Shown piece by piece: positions 18,651 through 29,691 of a stretch of 64,000 bases of DNA (its first letter is position 1; each line of letters begins with the position of its first letter). Both the position numbers and the translations under genes were made by a program. The stretch is from assembly GCF_023078835.1 (NCBI RefSeq), contig NZ_CP090898.1:1490045-1554044 (forward strand), in the 5' to 3' direction. Below the pieces are notes generated by a model that worked only from the letters and a program-made list of their open reading frames with translations, was not told where the DNA came from and did no database searches. Source of the stretch: Synechococcus sp. NB0720_010. Lineage in GTDB: Bacteria; Cyanobacteriota; Cyanobacteriia; PCC-6307; Cyanobiaceae.

Positions 18651-21527
18651 ATGCTCAAGCTGCTGCTGGGTGACCCCAATGCCCGCAAGCTGAAGCGCTA
18701 CCAGCCGATTGTTTCCGACATCAATCTGCTCGAGGAGGAGGTCGCCCCCCTCTCCGACGACGAGCTGCGTGGCTTGACTTCTGAATTCCGGCAGAAGCTC
18801 AGCAGCCTCCAGGACGATTGCCTTCAGCGTGGCCTCAGCCGCGAAGCCACCCTCGAGCGTGAGCGAAAGCTGCTGGATGAGTTGTTGCCCCAGGCCTTCG
18901 CTGTGGTCCGCGAAGCCGGCAAACGCGTGCTCGGCATGCGCCACTTCGACGTGCAGCTCCTCGGCGGGATGATCCTGCACGACGGCCAGATCGCCGAGAT
19001 GAAAACCGGCGAGGGCAAAACCCTCGTCTCTACGCTGCCCAGCTACCTCAACGCCTTAACGGGCCGCGGCGTTCATGTGGTGACCGTGAACGACTACCTG
19101 GCACGCCGAGACGCGGAGTGGATGGGCCAAGTCCACCGCTTCCTGGGTCTGTCGGTGGGTCTGATCCAACAGGATATGGATCCCTCCAGCCGGCGCCTGA
19201 ACTACGGCTGTGACATCACCTACGCCACGAACTCTGAGCTGGGGTTCGACTACCTGCGCGACAACATGGCGAATGACATCGCCGAGGTGGTGCAGCGGGA
19301 CTTCCACTACTGCGTCATCGACGAGGTGGATTCGATCCTGATCGATGAGGCGCGGACACCCTTGATCATTTCCGGTCAGGTGGAGCGTCCCCAGGAGAAG
19401 TACCAGAAGGCGTCTGAGGTGGCGGCCCAGTTGGTGCGCGCTGCAGAGATGGGTAAGGACGGCATCGACCCTGAGGGTGACTACGAGGTCGATGAGAAGC
19501 AGCGCAGCTGCACCTTGACCGATGAGGGCTACGCCAAAGCGGAGCAACTCCTGGGCGTGGCTGATCTGTTCGATCCCCAGGATCCTTGGGCGCATTACAT
19601 CAACAACGCCCTCAAGGCCAAGGAGATGTTCATCAAGGACGTGAACTACATCGTTCGAGGTGATGACGCCGTGATTGTTGATGAGTTCACCGGCCGGGTG
19701 ATGCCTGGGCGTCGTTGGAGCGATGGTCAGCATCAAGCGATTGAAGCCAAGGAAGGTCTGCCGATTCAGCCGGAGACCCAGACCCTCGCCTCGATCACCT
19801 ACCAGAACTTCTTCCTGCTCTATCCCCGCTTGGCTGGCATGACCGGCACCGCCAAAACGGAAGAGGTGGAATTCGAGAAGACCTACAAACTCGAGGTCAC
19901 GATCGTTCCTACCAACCGCACTCGGGCGCGTCAGGACTGGACCGACCAGGTCTACAAAAACGAAACGGCGAAGTGGCGGGCCGTGGCGCTCGAGACCGCC
20001 GAAGTGCACAAGCAGGGTCGGCCGGTGCTGGTGGGCACCACCAGCGTTGAGAAGTCGGAGCTGCTCAGCACCCTGCTCGCGGAGCAACAGATTCCCCACA
20101 ACCTGCTGAACGCCAAGCCGGAGAACGTCGAGCGCGAGGCCGAAATCGTGGCCCAGGCCGGCCGCACTGGCGCTGTGACCATCGCCACGAACATGGCCGG
20201 CCGCGGCACCGACATCATCCTCGGCGGCAACGCCGACTACATGGCGCGCCTGAAGCTGCGCGAGGTCCTCCTGCCTCGATTGGTGCGCCCGGAAGACGGC
20301 CACAAGCCTCCGGTTCCCCTGCAGCGTGCAACGGAGGCCGCCCCTGGCTTTGGTGCTGCGTCAGCGACTGAATCAGCCAAGGCTCCCTCTGAAGCCAAGG
20401 CGATCGGCACCCTTTATCCCTGCACGCTCACGGATGGCACCGATCAGGCTCTCTCGGGTTTGGCCCACGATCTGGTCAAGGCCTGGGGAGATCGCCAGCT
20501 CAGCGTTCTGGAGCTTGAGGACCGCATCGCCCAAGCGGCAGAGAAGGCCCCGACGGAGGACGCCCAGATCCTGCAGCTGCGGGATTTGATCAAGCGTGTT
20601 CGCACTGAATTTGAGGTGGTGACTAAGTCGGAAGACTCGGTCGTGCGGGACGCCGGCGGTTTACATGTCATCGGCACCGAGCGCCATGAGTCCCGACGGG
20701 TTGATAACCAGCTGCGGGGCCGGGCCGGTCGTCAGGGCGACCCGGGGAGCACCCGCTTCTTCCTGTCCCTGGAGGACAACCTCCTGCGCATCTTTGGCGG
20801 CGACCGGGTCGCAGGGCTGATGAATGCCTTCCGCGTCGAGGAGGACATGCCAATCGAATCCGGCATGCTCACGCGTTCGCTTGAAGGGGCTCAGAAAAAG
20901 GTCGAGACCTACTACTACGACATCCGTAAGCAGGTCTTTGAGTACGACGAGGTGATGAACAACCAGCGCAAGGCCGTCTATGCCGAGCGCCGTCGTGTGC
21001 TCGAGGGACGGGAGCTCAAGGCGCAGGTGGTTGGTTACGGCGAGCGCACGATGCAGGACATCGTTGATGCTTACGTCAACCCTGATCTTCCGCCCGAGGA
21101 GTGGGATCTGGGCCGCTTGGTGGCCAAGGTCCAGGAGTTCGTCTATTTGCTGGAGGACCTCAAGCCTGAACAGCTCAGTGGACTCTCCGTTGATGAGCTC
21201 AAGGCCTTCCTGCAGGAGCAGCTACGCAACGCCTACGACATCAAAGAAGGTCAGGTGGAGCAGCAGCGTCCAGGATTGATGCGTGAGGCCGAGCGCTTCT
21301 TCATCCTTCAGCAGATTGATACCCTCTGGCGCGAACATCTCCAGGCGATGGATGCCCTGCGGGAGTCCGTTGGTCTGCGAGCCATCGGTCAAAAGGATCC
21401 GCTGATTGAGTACAAGAACGAGGGCTATGACATGTTCCTCGAGATGATGACTGGCATGCGCCGCAACGTCATCTATTCGATGTTCATGTTCCAGCCGGCG
21501 CCCTCGGGAGCAGAAGCCTCGGCTTAA
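18651..21527 (+). CDS. secA: Preprotein translocase ATPase SecA
   Basis: SecA (958 residues) drives proteins through SecYEG into the periplasm and thylakoid lumen. Walker A is in [15 protein letters not shown], the DEAD-like box in [17 protein letters not shown], and helicase motifs in [15 protein letters not shown] and [18 protein letters not shown]. An insertion around residues 545-590 (rich in Pro, Ala, Ser, Glu) matches the extra linker of cyanobacterial SecA. The C-terminus ends in [13 protein letters not shown] and lacks the cysteine-rich SecB-binding zinc motif, also normal for cyanobacteria. The stop directly abuts that of convergent cysE, with no gap. Confidence 0.97.
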   Translation: MLKLLLGDPNARKLKRYQPIVSDINLLEEEVAPLSDDELRGLTSEFRQKLSSLQDDCLQRGLSREATLERERKLLDELLPQAFAVVREAGKRVLGMRHFDVQLLGGMILHDGQIAEMKTGEGKTLVSTLPSYLNALTGRGVHVVTVNDYLARRDAEWMGQVHRFLGLSVGLIQQDMDPSSRRLNYGCDITYATNSELGFDYLRDNMANDIAEVVQRDFHYCVIDEVDSILIDEARTPLIISGQVERPQEKYQKASEVAAQLVRAAEMGKDGIDPEGDYEVDEKQRSCTLTDEGYAKAEQLLGVADLFDPQDPWAHYINNALKAKEMFIKDVNYIVRGDDAVIVDEFTGRVMPGRRWSDGQHQAIEAKEGLPIQPETQTLASITYQNFFLLYPRLAGMTGTAKTEEVEFEKTYKLEVTIVPTNRTRARQDWTDQVYKNETAKWRAVALETAEVHKQGRPVLVGTTSVEKSELLSTLLAEQQIPHNLLNAKPENVEREAEIVAQAGRTGAVTIATNMAGRGTDIILGGNADYMARLKLREVLLPRLVRPEDGHKPPVPLQRATEAAPGFGAASATESAKAPSEAKAIGTLYPCTLTDGTDQALSGLAHDLVKAWGDRQLSVLELEDRIAQAAEKAPTEDAQILQLRDLIKRVRTEFEVVTKSEDSVVRDAGGLHVIGTERHESRRVDNQLRGRAGRQGDPGSTRFFLSLEDNLLRIFGGDRVAGLMNAFRVEEDMPIESGMLTRSLEGAQKKVETYYYDIRKQVFEYDEVMNNQRKAVYAERRRVLEGRELKAQVVGYGERTMQDIVDAYVNPDLPPEEWDLGRLVAKVQEFVYLLEDLKPEQLSGLSVDELKAFLQEQLRNAYDIKEGQVEQQRPGLMREAERFFILQQIDTLWREHLQAMDALRESVGLRAIGQKDPLIEYKNEGYDMFLEMMTGMRRNVIYSMFMFQPAPSGAEASA

Positions 21528-22277
21528 TTAATTGGTGGTTTCTGGGTTATCCCCCAGGAACTCCAGAATTTCGCGGTCCATGAGGTTCTGCGCGGCGGCA
21601 GCCCTGCAGGGCTCATCCAGGGGTTTGCCCTCTGCCAGGTTGCGGAGGCAGTCCTGCGTGCGGGTCAGCTCCGTCTCGAGCGCGTCGATGCGCTCCATCA
21701 GGTTGCGAATCACCCGAGCCTCGGCGTCGGGAAGGGCGGAGTGGGCCAGGGGGTTCACGCGAACCCCGCTCTGGTGGACGACCCGTCCAGGAACGCCGAC
21801 CACGGTGCTGTCCGGGGCGACATCACGCAGCACCACTGAACCAGCGCCGATGCGCGTGTTGGCACCGACTTCAATGGCGCCGAGGACCTTGGCCCCCGCG
21901 CCGATGACGACGTTCTCCGCCAGGGTCGGGTGGCGTTTCCCATGGGCCTTACCGGTGCCTCCGAGGGTCACCCCCTGATAGAGCAGGCAGTTGTTGCCGA
22001 CGACTGCCGTTTCGCCGATCACAACCCCCATGCCGTGGTCGATGAAGACCCCACGGCCAATCCGGGCACCGGGGTGAATTTCGATCCCGGTGAGCCAGCG
22101 TCCGACCTGGCTCAGCAGCCGAGCAGGCAGGGGTGCGACCCGCCAGAGCCGGTGACTGATCCGGTGCAAGGTCAGGGCATGCAGCCCCGGATAGCAGAAC
22201 AGGATCTCGAACGTGCCACGCGCCGCTGGATCCCGTTCCTTGATGATCGCCAGGTCGGCTCGCAGCGCGTTCAGCAT
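21528..22277 (-). CDS. cysE: Serine O-acetyltransferase
   Basis: CysE (249 residues) makes O-acetylserine, the acceptor for sulfide in cysteine synthesis. ATG 22277 gives [20 protein letters not shown], the usual start; a further ATG at 22328 is less likely. The left-handed beta-helix of hexapeptide repeats is clear ([23 protein letters not shown], split here for length, then [18 protein letters not shown]). The C-terminal helical tail from about residue 175 is long. It works with the cysteine synthase at 47 kb. It converges exactly on secA. Confidence 0.94.
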   Translation of the reverse strand: MLNALRADLAIIKERDPAARGTFEILFCYPGLHALTLHRISHRLWRVAPLPARLLSQVGRWLTGIEIHPGARIGRGVFIDHGMGVVIGETAVVGNNCLLYQGVTLGGTGKAHGKRHPTLAENVVIGAGAKVLGAIEVGANTRIGAGSVVLRDVAPDSTVVGVPGRVVHQSGVRVNPLAHSALPDAEARVIRNLMERIDALETELTRTQDCLRNLAEGKPLDEPCRAAAAQNLMDREILEFLGDNPETTN

Positions 22278-22361
22278 CGTTCCATCTTGCTGAGCAAGAG
22301 TTTGACCGAGGGGCCCTCGGTCATGCATGATCTCTAAGCCGGCGGTTGAGCCGCGGCGATT

Positions 22362-22433
22362 GCGGATGTAGCTCAGTGGTAGAGCATCTCCTTGCCAAGG
22401 AGAGGGTCGAGAGTTCGAATCTCTTCATCCGCT
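22362..22433 (+). tRNA. tRNA-Gly (GCC anticodon)
   Basis: A full cloverleaf: acceptor GCGGATG with CATCCGC, D-arm GCTC/GAGC, anticodon stem TCTCC/GGAGA around TTGCCAA (anticodon GCC), and a T-arm GAGAG-TTCGAAT-CTCTT closed by one G-U pair. The discriminator is T. CCA is not encoded, so it must be added after transcription. Confidence 0.97.
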
Positions 22434-22440
22434 TGTGAAA

Positions 22441-22470
22441 CAACAAAGCTGATTGTTCAGCTCATTGTTG
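22441..22470. terminator. Hairpin between tRNA-Gly and the GntR gene, probable two-way terminator
   Basis: CAACAA (22441-22446) pairs with TTGTTG (22465-22470), and AGCTGA (22447-22452) with TCAGCT (22457-22462), around the loop TTGT with a 2-base bulge. It starts 7 bases after the tRNA and lies 33 bases past the GntR stop. On the minus strand the stem is followed by a T-rich run, so it could end GntR transcription; on the plus strand it has no T-run. Confidence 0.55.
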
Positions 22471-22502
22471 CGAAATCAATTTCATTGCCTCTCCAGCCGA
22501 GT

Positions 22503-23492
22503 TCAGCTTGAGAGCAGCCCGATCTCTTTGCGTAGCTGGTCAATCGTTGCCGTCCCGAGGTAGCTCTGGGCGCAGTGCACCTGTGGCATACGCATCAGCT
22601 GAGAGCGGTTCTGGCGCAGGCTCTGCTCGACCAGCGGGAGGCTTGGGCGGTCGCAGAGCACATGGCTGGAGGCCCGCAGCAGGGCCAGCAGGCGACTGCT
22701 GACATCGGGGGTCGCGGTCATCAACAACAGTTCGTTGCCGCGCATGCTGTGCAGGATCACTTCTGCGGCCCGCAGGATGCCAGGGCTGATGCTGACCAGT
22801 CCCACGCAGCTGCCGGCTCGGAGGTCCTTCAGCAGGTCCAGCTCGTGGCGGAAGTCATTGAGATCCACGGGTACGGCCCGCACACCATGTCGTTTGGCGA
22901 TCTCCTCCACGGGCTGGAGGAAGTAGCGGCTGGTGACCACCGTGCCGTTGCTGGAGTTCTCGAGCACCGCCTCCAGTTCCTCCATCGGAACGACCTCGAC
23001 CGGGGCATCGAGGTGGGGGGTGAGCTCCTCGGAGATCAGCATTGAGGCGCCGATGTCCTCCCGCGGGGTGCTCACCAGCACCCGGGCGCCGCAGCGCAGC
23101 CGCCAGTCGATCTCACGGGTCAAGAGCTCCCGGGCCTGTTGCAGGGTGCAACCGGCGTTCAGCAGGCCATCCACGCTCTGCCTGACCTCGCGGTCGATGT
23201 CTGGGAGATGCCGTCCACGGGGACCCGGCGGTGGCTTGATTTCCCGTGGGTTCTGTTGATCCCGGACGTAGATACCCGAGCCGGCCATGGCCTCCACCAC
23301 GCCGTCGTTTTCCAGCTGCCGGTAGACCTTGCTGATGGTGTTGCGATGCAGGCCGGTCTGCATCGCCAGTTGGCGCGTACTGGGTAGTCGATGGCCTGGC
23401 GGGAAGTGCCGCGCCGCAATCGCAAAGCAAATCTGGTTGTACAGCTGGCTCGAGGCCGGGATATCGCTGTCCTGCTGAATGTGGAACCGCAC
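22503..23492 (-). CDS. GntR-family transcriptional regulator
   Basis: A 329-residue regulator using GTG 23492 (N-terminus RFHIQQDSDIPASSQLYNQI); a TTG five codons upstream is possible. The winged helix of the GntR family is at about residues 10-80: LPSTRQLAMQTGLHRNTISK is the helix-turn-helix and YRQLENDGVVEAMAGSGIYV the wing. The long C-terminal part is not an aminotransferase-type (MocR) domain by eye, since I see no PLP lysine motif, and its ligand is unknown. It is divergent from the dienelactone hydrolase, with a palindrome between the two genes that may be its operator. Confidence 0.85.
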   Translation of the reverse strand: MRFHIQQDSDIPASSQLYNQICFAIAARHFPPGHRLPSTRQLAMQTGLHRNTISKVYRQLENDGVVEAMAGSGIYVRDQQNPREIKPPPGPRGRHLPDIDREVRQSVDGLLNAGCTLQQARELLTREIDWRLRCGARVLVSTPREDIGASMLISEELTPHLDAPVEVVPMEELEAVLENSSNGTVVTSRYFLQPVEEIAKRHGVRAVPVDLNDFRHELDLLKDLRAGSCVGLVSISPGILRAAEVILHSMRGNELLLMTATPDVSSRLLALLRASSHVLCDRPSLPLVEQSLRQNRSQLMRMPQVHCAQSYLGTATIDQLRKEIGLLSS

Positions 23493-23544
23493 GCCCGAGT
23501 GGCACAAGCTGTTCGGGCCACCTTACGGACCTTTGTTCCCGGTG

Positions 23545-23557
23545 ACAATTGCATTGT
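23545..23557. promoter_or_regulatory. Candidate GntR operator palindrome
   Basis: ACAAT (23545-23549) and ATTGT (23553-23557) form a perfect inverted repeat around TGC. It lies in the 106-base divergent gap between the GntR start (23492) and the hydrolase start (23599). Many GntR proteins bind short A/T-rich inverted repeats near their own promoter. Binding here is inferred from position only. Confidence 0.35.
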
Positions 23558-23598
23558 TGGCATAAAAGCCTGTGCCGGTTTCCAAGAGCGCGAATGCG

Positions 23599-24348
23599 AT
23601 GACCACTGAGGCCAGCTGGGTTCAGATCCCTGTTCCAGCAGCAGCGGGTGTGACAGCCACGGTCATGCCGTGCTGGTGGGTGCTGCCTGAGCAGCCTCGC
23701 GGGGCGGTCTTGGTGCTGCCAGAGGTGTTTGGAGTGAACAGCTGGGTGCGCAGCGTGGCGGAGCGCTTGGCCCAGGAGGGTTACGCAGCCCTCGCCCTGA
23801 GCACCTTCTCGCGTTCTGCTCCCGATTTGGATGTGGGCTACGACGAGGCAGGTTTGGCCGCTGGCCGTGAGCATCGTGACCGTGTGACGGCCGAGCAGCT
23901 CCTGGCGGACGTCCAAGCCGCTGTCGATTGGATCCAGCAATCCCATCCCTCTTTAAGCCTGGGCTGCGTGGGCTTTTGCTTTGGCGGTCACCTGGCGATG
24001 CTGGCTGCGACGAACCCGGCGATCGCAGCCACCTGTGATTTCTATGGAGCTCGGGTTTCGTCCTTCAAGCCTGGCGCGATTGAGGACTCAACCCTGTCGG
24101 TCGTGCCTGAGGTTGCAGGGCGACTCTGGTGCTTCTGCGGTGATCAAGATCCCTTGATGCCCGCTGAGGAGTTGCAGGCCATTGATCAAGCCCTGCGCTC
24201 AGCGGATACCGAAGGGAGTCGCCACCGACTGGTTGTGGCAGCTGGGGCCGGTCACGGATACATGTGCCAGGCCAGAGCCGATTTCCATCCTGAGGCGGCT
24301 GCCTCGGGATGGAGTCAGATGTTGGAGCTCTTCGCTGAGGCGATCTAG
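23599..24348 (+). CDS. Dienelactone hydrolase family protein
   Basis: A 249-residue alpha/beta hydrolase. The triad expected for dienelactone hydrolases is present: Cys127 in GFCFGG, an Asp at 182 or 184 in GDQDPL, and His219 in GAGHGY. Glu42 in LPEVFG matches the family glutamate. ATG 23599 gives [13 protein letters not shown]; an ATG nine codons upstream is open but less likely. No signal peptide is seen, so the enzyme is cytosolic. True substrate unknown; picocyanobacteria rarely degrade chlorocatechols, so another ester or lactone is likelier. The stop interlocks with the infC stop over 4 bases. Confidence 0.88.
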   Translation: MTTEASWVQIPVPAAAGVTATVMPCWWVLPEQPRGAVLVLPEVFGVNSWVRSVAERLAQEGYAALALSTFSRSAPDLDVGYDEAGLAAGREHRDRVTAEQLLADVQAAVDWIQQSHPSLSLGCVGFCFGGHLAMLAATNPAIAATCDFYGARVSSFKPGAIEDSTLSVVPEVAGRLWCFCGDQDPLMPAEELQAIDQALRSADTEGSRHRLVVAAGAGHGYMCQARADFHPEAAASGWSQMLELFAEAI

Positions 24349-24986
24349 CCTTCGGCCTTGGCTGCCGCCTGACGAGGGGTCTCGATTGTGCGCACCGCTT
24401 TGCTGGCAGCAGCCTCGGCCTCTTTCTCTTTGGCCAGGGGTGTTTTGCGCGGGCTGAGGAACATGATCATGTTCCGGCCCTCACGCTTGGGCTCCTGCTG
24501 AATCTCGGCTTTTTCTTCGAGATCCTTGGCCATGCGGCGCAGGAGCTGTTCGGCCAGGGCGGTGTGCTGGATCTCCCGTCCGCGGAAGATCACGGTGCAC
24601 TTGACCTTGTCACCTGCTTTGAGGAAGCGAGAGGCCTGACCGAGCCGCACATCGTAGTCGTGCTGGTCAATCTTGTAGCGCATCTTGACCTCTTTAACTT
24701 CGGTCTGGTGCGACTTTTTCTTGGCTTCTTTGGCTTTCTTTTCTTGCTCGAATTTGAACTTGCCGTAGTCCATGATCCGGCAGACCGGTGGGTCAGCCTT
24801 CTCACTCACCAGGACCAGGTCCAGCTCACGGTCCTTCGCGACGTCGAGCGCTTCTTCCCTTGTGATCACTCCTAGCTGACTGCCGTCGGCATCGACCACC
24901 CGGAGCTGGGGGTAATTGATGCGGTCGTTGATGTTGGGGAGCTCCCGAACAGGAGCACGGCGGTCAAAACGAGGACGGGGTGGCAT
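24345..24986 (-). CDS. infC: Translation initiation factor IF-3
   Basis: IF-3 (213 residues) binds the 30S subunit, prevents early 50S joining and checks start codon and initiator tRNA. The N-domain begins [20 protein letters not shown], the lysine-rich linker is [16 protein letters not shown], and the C-domain has [18 protein letters not shown] and the end [13 protein letters not shown]-terminal tail of about 35 residues (Lys, Glu, Ala) extends beyond the usual length of around 180. It ends against the dienelactone hydrolase gene. Confidence 0.96.
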   Translation of the reverse strand: MPPRPRFDRRAPVRELPNINDRINYPQLRVVDADGSQLGVITREEALDVAKDRELDLVLVSEKADPPVCRIMDYGKFKFEQEKKAKEAKKKSHQTEVKEVKMRYKIDQHDYDVRLGQASRFLKAGDKVKCTVIFRGREIQHTALAEQLLRRMAKDLEEKAEIQQEPKREGRNMIMFLSPRKTPLAKEKEAEAAASKAVRTIETPRQAAAKAEG

Positions 24987-25028
24987 TCAGACGGGCGAGA
25001 GGACGGAAAAACAGTTGCTGTTCACCGT

Positions 25029-25943
25029 TCACCCTAGGACGTGCTCGATCGCCGACAAGGCCCGCTTCAAGGGATTGTCCTCTTGGCCTGGTGCATCCAG
25101 CCATAGGGGTTGATGCTGCCGGCGAAACCAGGTCTTTTGGCGCTTGGCGAACTGATGGGTGCGCTTGGTGGTCTGCTCAATGGCTTGCTCTTCAGTCAGC
25201 TCCCCCCGCAGTAGGGCTCCAGCTTCCGCATAGCCAATGGTGTCCAGTAGGGCGCAGCCCTGCCCATAACGCTCCAGAAGCCCTCGGGTCTCTGCCACCA
25301 AGCCATCGGTGTACAGCGCCCGACTGCGCTGGGCAATGCGTTGCCTGAGGTTGCTGGGGTTGAGACCCAGTTCCAGGACCCGCCAGGGGGGCGGATTGGA
25401 GCCCTGCTGTTGGCTCAGGGGGCGACCGGTGGCATAGAGCACCTCAAGGGCGCGCTGTGTGCGCACGGCGTCATTGGCCATGATCCGCCCAGCGGCGTCT
25501 GGATCGGCTTGGCGCAGAAGGGCGTAGCACTGGCTTTGGCCCAGTGCCTCTAGGTCCGCCCGCAATTGAGGTTGCGGAGGGACCGCTGGCGGAGTCATCC
25601 CTTGGGTGATGGCCTTGATGTACAGGCCGCTCCCGCCCACAAGGAAAGCAATTCCCCGCCGCTTGTGTTCCGCTTCGATCGCTTGATCGGCTTCCTGGCG
25701 GAACTCCTGAAGGTTGATCGGTTCGTCAGGCGCCCGCAGGTCCAGCAGCTCATGGCGAACGGTGGCCCGCTGCTCGGCAGTCGGTTTTGCGGTGCCGATC
25801 GTCATCTCTTTGTACAGCTGCCTGGAATCGACAGACAGGACTGCGAGATCCAGGGCCTGGGCGATCTCGATGGCCAGGGCGGTTTTGCCGCTGGCCGTTG
25901 GCCCCATCAAGGCGATGACGAGGGGCTGACTGGAGGGACTCAT
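25029..25943 (-). CDS. miaA: tRNA dimethylallyltransferase
   Basis: MiaA (304 residues) adds an isopentenyl group to A37 of tRNAs reading codons that start with U. ATG 25943 gives MSPSSQPLVIALMGPTASGK, placing the P-loop GPTASGKT at the right distance; the frame continues 25 codons upstream without similarity. VDSRQLYKEMTIGTAKP and LVGGSGLYIKAI are family motifs. It is upstream of infC on the same strand (42-base gap) and divergent from gyrB. Confidence 0.94.
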   Translation of the reverse strand: MSPSSQPLVIALMGPTASGKTALAIEIAQALDLAVLSVDSRQLYKEMTIGTAKPTAEQRATVRHELLDLRAPDEPINLQEFRQEADQAIEAEHKRRGIAFLVGGSGLYIKAITQGMTPPAVPPQPQLRADLEALGQSQCYALLRQADPDAAGRIMANDAVRTQRALEVLYATGRPLSQQQGSNPPPWRVLELGLNPSNLRQRIAQRSRALYTDGLVAETRGLLERYGQGCALLDTIGYAEAGALLRGELTEEQAIEQTTKRTHQFAKRQKTWFRRQHQPLWLDAPGQEDNPLKRALSAIEHVLG

Positions 25944-26042
25944 CAGCGCACTTTGCCGGTTGACAGCAAATGGAGGGGTGCCCCCCTTGCTGAAATCGCC
26001 CCTTAGCGAGCGCCACAAGCGTCTCTATTGCAACGGTGGTAG

Positions 26043-28087
<2,045 letters not shown>

Positions 28088-28088
<1 letters not shown>

Positions 28089-28399
28089 TGGCGGCTCAGC
28101 CTTACGCCAGTTTGCGTTGGGGCGCCATCTTGGCTTTTGCCCTGTTTGCACCGGTGGCTCTTCCGGCCGGTGGTGGTGAGCGCCGGCAGGCGGAGATTCG
28201 GCGCCGCTGCGCCAGTGATCCCTTCTGGAGCACGACCAAGGGATGCCTGCAGGCCTCCCCAGAGCACCAGGCTCCTGTCTTGGCCCAGGTCCCTGTTGAT
28301 TCTCCGATTGAGGTGTTGAGGACCTGGCGCAATCAGCGTGGGGAACGCTGGTTGCAGGTCAAGGTCGCGTCGCGGCGTGGCTGGATGGCGGCGGCCTAG
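28088..28399 (+). CDS. Small exported protein with SH3-like C-terminus
   Basis: A 103-residue protein coupled to gyrB by a one-base stop/start overlap. The first 28 residues, including GAILAFALFAPVALPAGG, look like a signal peptide with cleavage near Ala-Gly. The last 40 residues (SPIEVLRTWRNQRGERWLQV, then VASRRGWMAA) have the pattern of a bacterial SH3-like (SH3b) domain, including the terminal GW. Two cysteines (CASDPFWSTTKGC) could form a disulfide in the periplasm. The role is unknown; the link to gyrB is probably only positional. Confidence 0.65.
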
Positions 28400-28404
28400 G
28401 TCCG

Positions 28405-28767
28405 ATGCGCGACGCCCTGTTGGTTGCGATCGGAGCCGTACCCGGAGCCTGGCTGCGCTTTCGCGTGGTCAATCACCTTGAGCCGATGCTTCCCCGAAAG
28501 CACTGGGGGACATTCACGGTGAATGTCATCGCTTGCTTTGCCTTAGGCCTGGTGGCTGCGTTGGTGAGCCGTTGCGGGCCGGATCAACGTCTTGGCTTGC
28601 TGCTCGCGACCGGGTTTTTGGGCAGCCTCAGCACCTTCTCCACCTTCAGCGTTGAATTGCTCCAGGGCCTCAGGGCCGGTCTGCCCAAGGAGGTGGCGCT
28701 GTTGGCCCTGGGTTCTGTCGTGGCTGGAGTCCTGGCGGTCTTGGCGGGGGTGGCGATTGGTGGCTGA
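28405..28767 (+). CDS. crcB: Fluoride channel CrcB (Fluc), first copy
   Basis: A 120-residue Fluc/CrcB membrane protein that exports fluoride. Four hydrophobic helices are seen, with the signature motifs VPGAWLRFRVVN, FTVNVIACFALGL (the TxxVN asparagine) and GFLGSLSTFSTFSVE (the phenylalanine-rich Na+/F- pore region). ATG 28405 lies 5 bases after the preceding stop. The second copy overlaps its 3' end by 8 bases. Confidence 0.9.
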   Translation: MRDALLVAIGAVPGAWLRFRVVNHLEPMLPRKHWGTFTVNVIACFALGLVAALVSRCGPDQRLGLLLATGFLGSLSTFSTFSVELLQGLRAGLPKEVALLALGSVVAGVLAVLAGVAIGG

Positions 28768-29155
28768 TCGTCAACTCCGCTTTGCTTTAAAGGAGCTGGC
28801 CTTGGTGGGCTGCGGTGCTGTGCCGGGGGCTTGGCTGCGCTGGCAGAGCGGCGTCCACCTGGGCCCTGTCCTTGGCGGCAGCGCTGTTTCCGATCTGCTG
28901 GTGAACCTGATCGGTTCGTTGATCCTTGGCTTCTTAGCGGGTCCGATGCCCCGGCGCCCCAGCGTGTTGCTGCTCTTCGGGATTGGTTTCTGTGGCTGCC
29001 TGACCACCTTCAGCAGCTGGATGCTGGATGTGGTCAAGCTGCTGCAAGCCGGTCAGCCCGTGCTTGGCCTCCTGCTGATCCTTTTGAGCCTGGTTTTGGG
29101 GGTGGCGTGTGCGGCGGCTGGTTTTCAGCTCAGCCGCCGCGTCTTCAACGCCTAG
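28760..29155 (+). CDS. crcB: Fluoride channel CrcB (Fluc), second copy
   Basis: A 131-residue paralogue using GTG 28760, inside the end of the first crcB. It keeps VPGAWLRWQSGVHL, SDLLVNLIGSLILGFL and GFCGCLTTFSSWML. Paired crcB genes are known in bacteria whose two subunits sit in opposite orientation and form a heterodimer. The second copy differs clearly from the first in its loops, which fits that model. The stop interlocks with the glutathione peroxidase stop over 4 bases. Confidence 0.88.
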   Translation: MADRQLRFALKELALVGCGAVPGAWLRWQSGVHLGPVLGGSAVSDLLVNLIGSLILGFLAGPMPRRPSVLLLFGIGFCGCLTTFSSWMLDVVKLLQAGQPVLGLLLILLSLVLGVACAAAGFQLSRRVFNA

Positions 29156-29619
29156 GCGAGGGCGGCTTCGATGGCGCCCTTGAGCTCAGCGGAGTCGGGC
29201 TCGACATTGCTCTTGAAGCGCTTGAGCACCGTGCCGTCCTTGCCGATCAGGAACTTCTCAAAGTTCCAGGCCACGGCACCGGCGGGCTCAGCTTGCGTGA
29301 GGGTGCTGAAGGGGGCCTCGCCGATGGCCACCTTGGCGTAGACGGGGAAGGTCACGCCGTAGGTGGTCGAGCAGAACTGCTTGATCTCATCCAGGCTCCC
29401 AGGCTCTTGGGCCCCGAAGTCGTTGCAGGGGAAAGCGATCACGCTGAAACCCTGGCTGCCATAGCTCTCTTGCAGGGCCTGCAGACCGGCGTACTGGCGG
29501 GTGAAACCGCAACGGCTGGCGACGTTGACGGCCAGCAGGACCTGACCATTGAGGTCGCCGAGGCGTTGCTGCTCGCCACTGCCGTTGGTCACCACAACAT
29601 CGTTGACGCTGATGGCCAT
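29152..29619 (-). CDS. Glutathione peroxidase family protein
   Basis: A 155-residue peroxidase of the cysteine type. Catalytic Cys37 is in VASRCGFT, Gln71 in NDFGAQEPGS, and Trp118-Asn119 in AWNFEKFLI, completing the usual tetrad. ATG 29619 gives MAISVNDVVVTNGSGE; the frame is open 62 codons upstream but runs into the mgtE promoter side and lacks similarity. Non-selenium GPx of this type in cyanobacteria often uses thioredoxin or NADPH-linked donors against lipid peroxides. No signal peptide is seen. It is divergent from mgtE. Confidence 0.92.
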   Translation of the reverse strand: MAISVNDVVVTNGSGEQQRLGDLNGQVLLAVNVASRCGFTRQYAGLQALQESYGSQGFSVIAFPCNDFGAQEPGSLDEIKQFCSTTYGVTFPVYAKVAIGEAPFSTLTQAEPAGAVAWNFEKFLIGKDGTVLKRFKSNVEPDSAELKGAIEAALA

Positions 29620-29691
29620 GGAATTGATCTGGGGGAGGCCGGACCCTAGCGGCCCTGCCCCATAAAATCGGCGTGTCGCAGCTGTGGGGCC

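Noticed and set aside
19056-20303. 415-codon open frame opposite secA
   Set aside because: Shadow frame inside an intact, fully conserved gene.
20340-20420. Alanine/serine-rich insert in secA as a sign of a foreign insertion
   Set aside because: A linker at this place is normal in cyanobacterial SecA and the frame is intact.
29620-29691. Possible Mg2+ riboswitch before mgtE
   Set aside because: The gap is only 72 bases and shows no M-box or mgtA-type elements.
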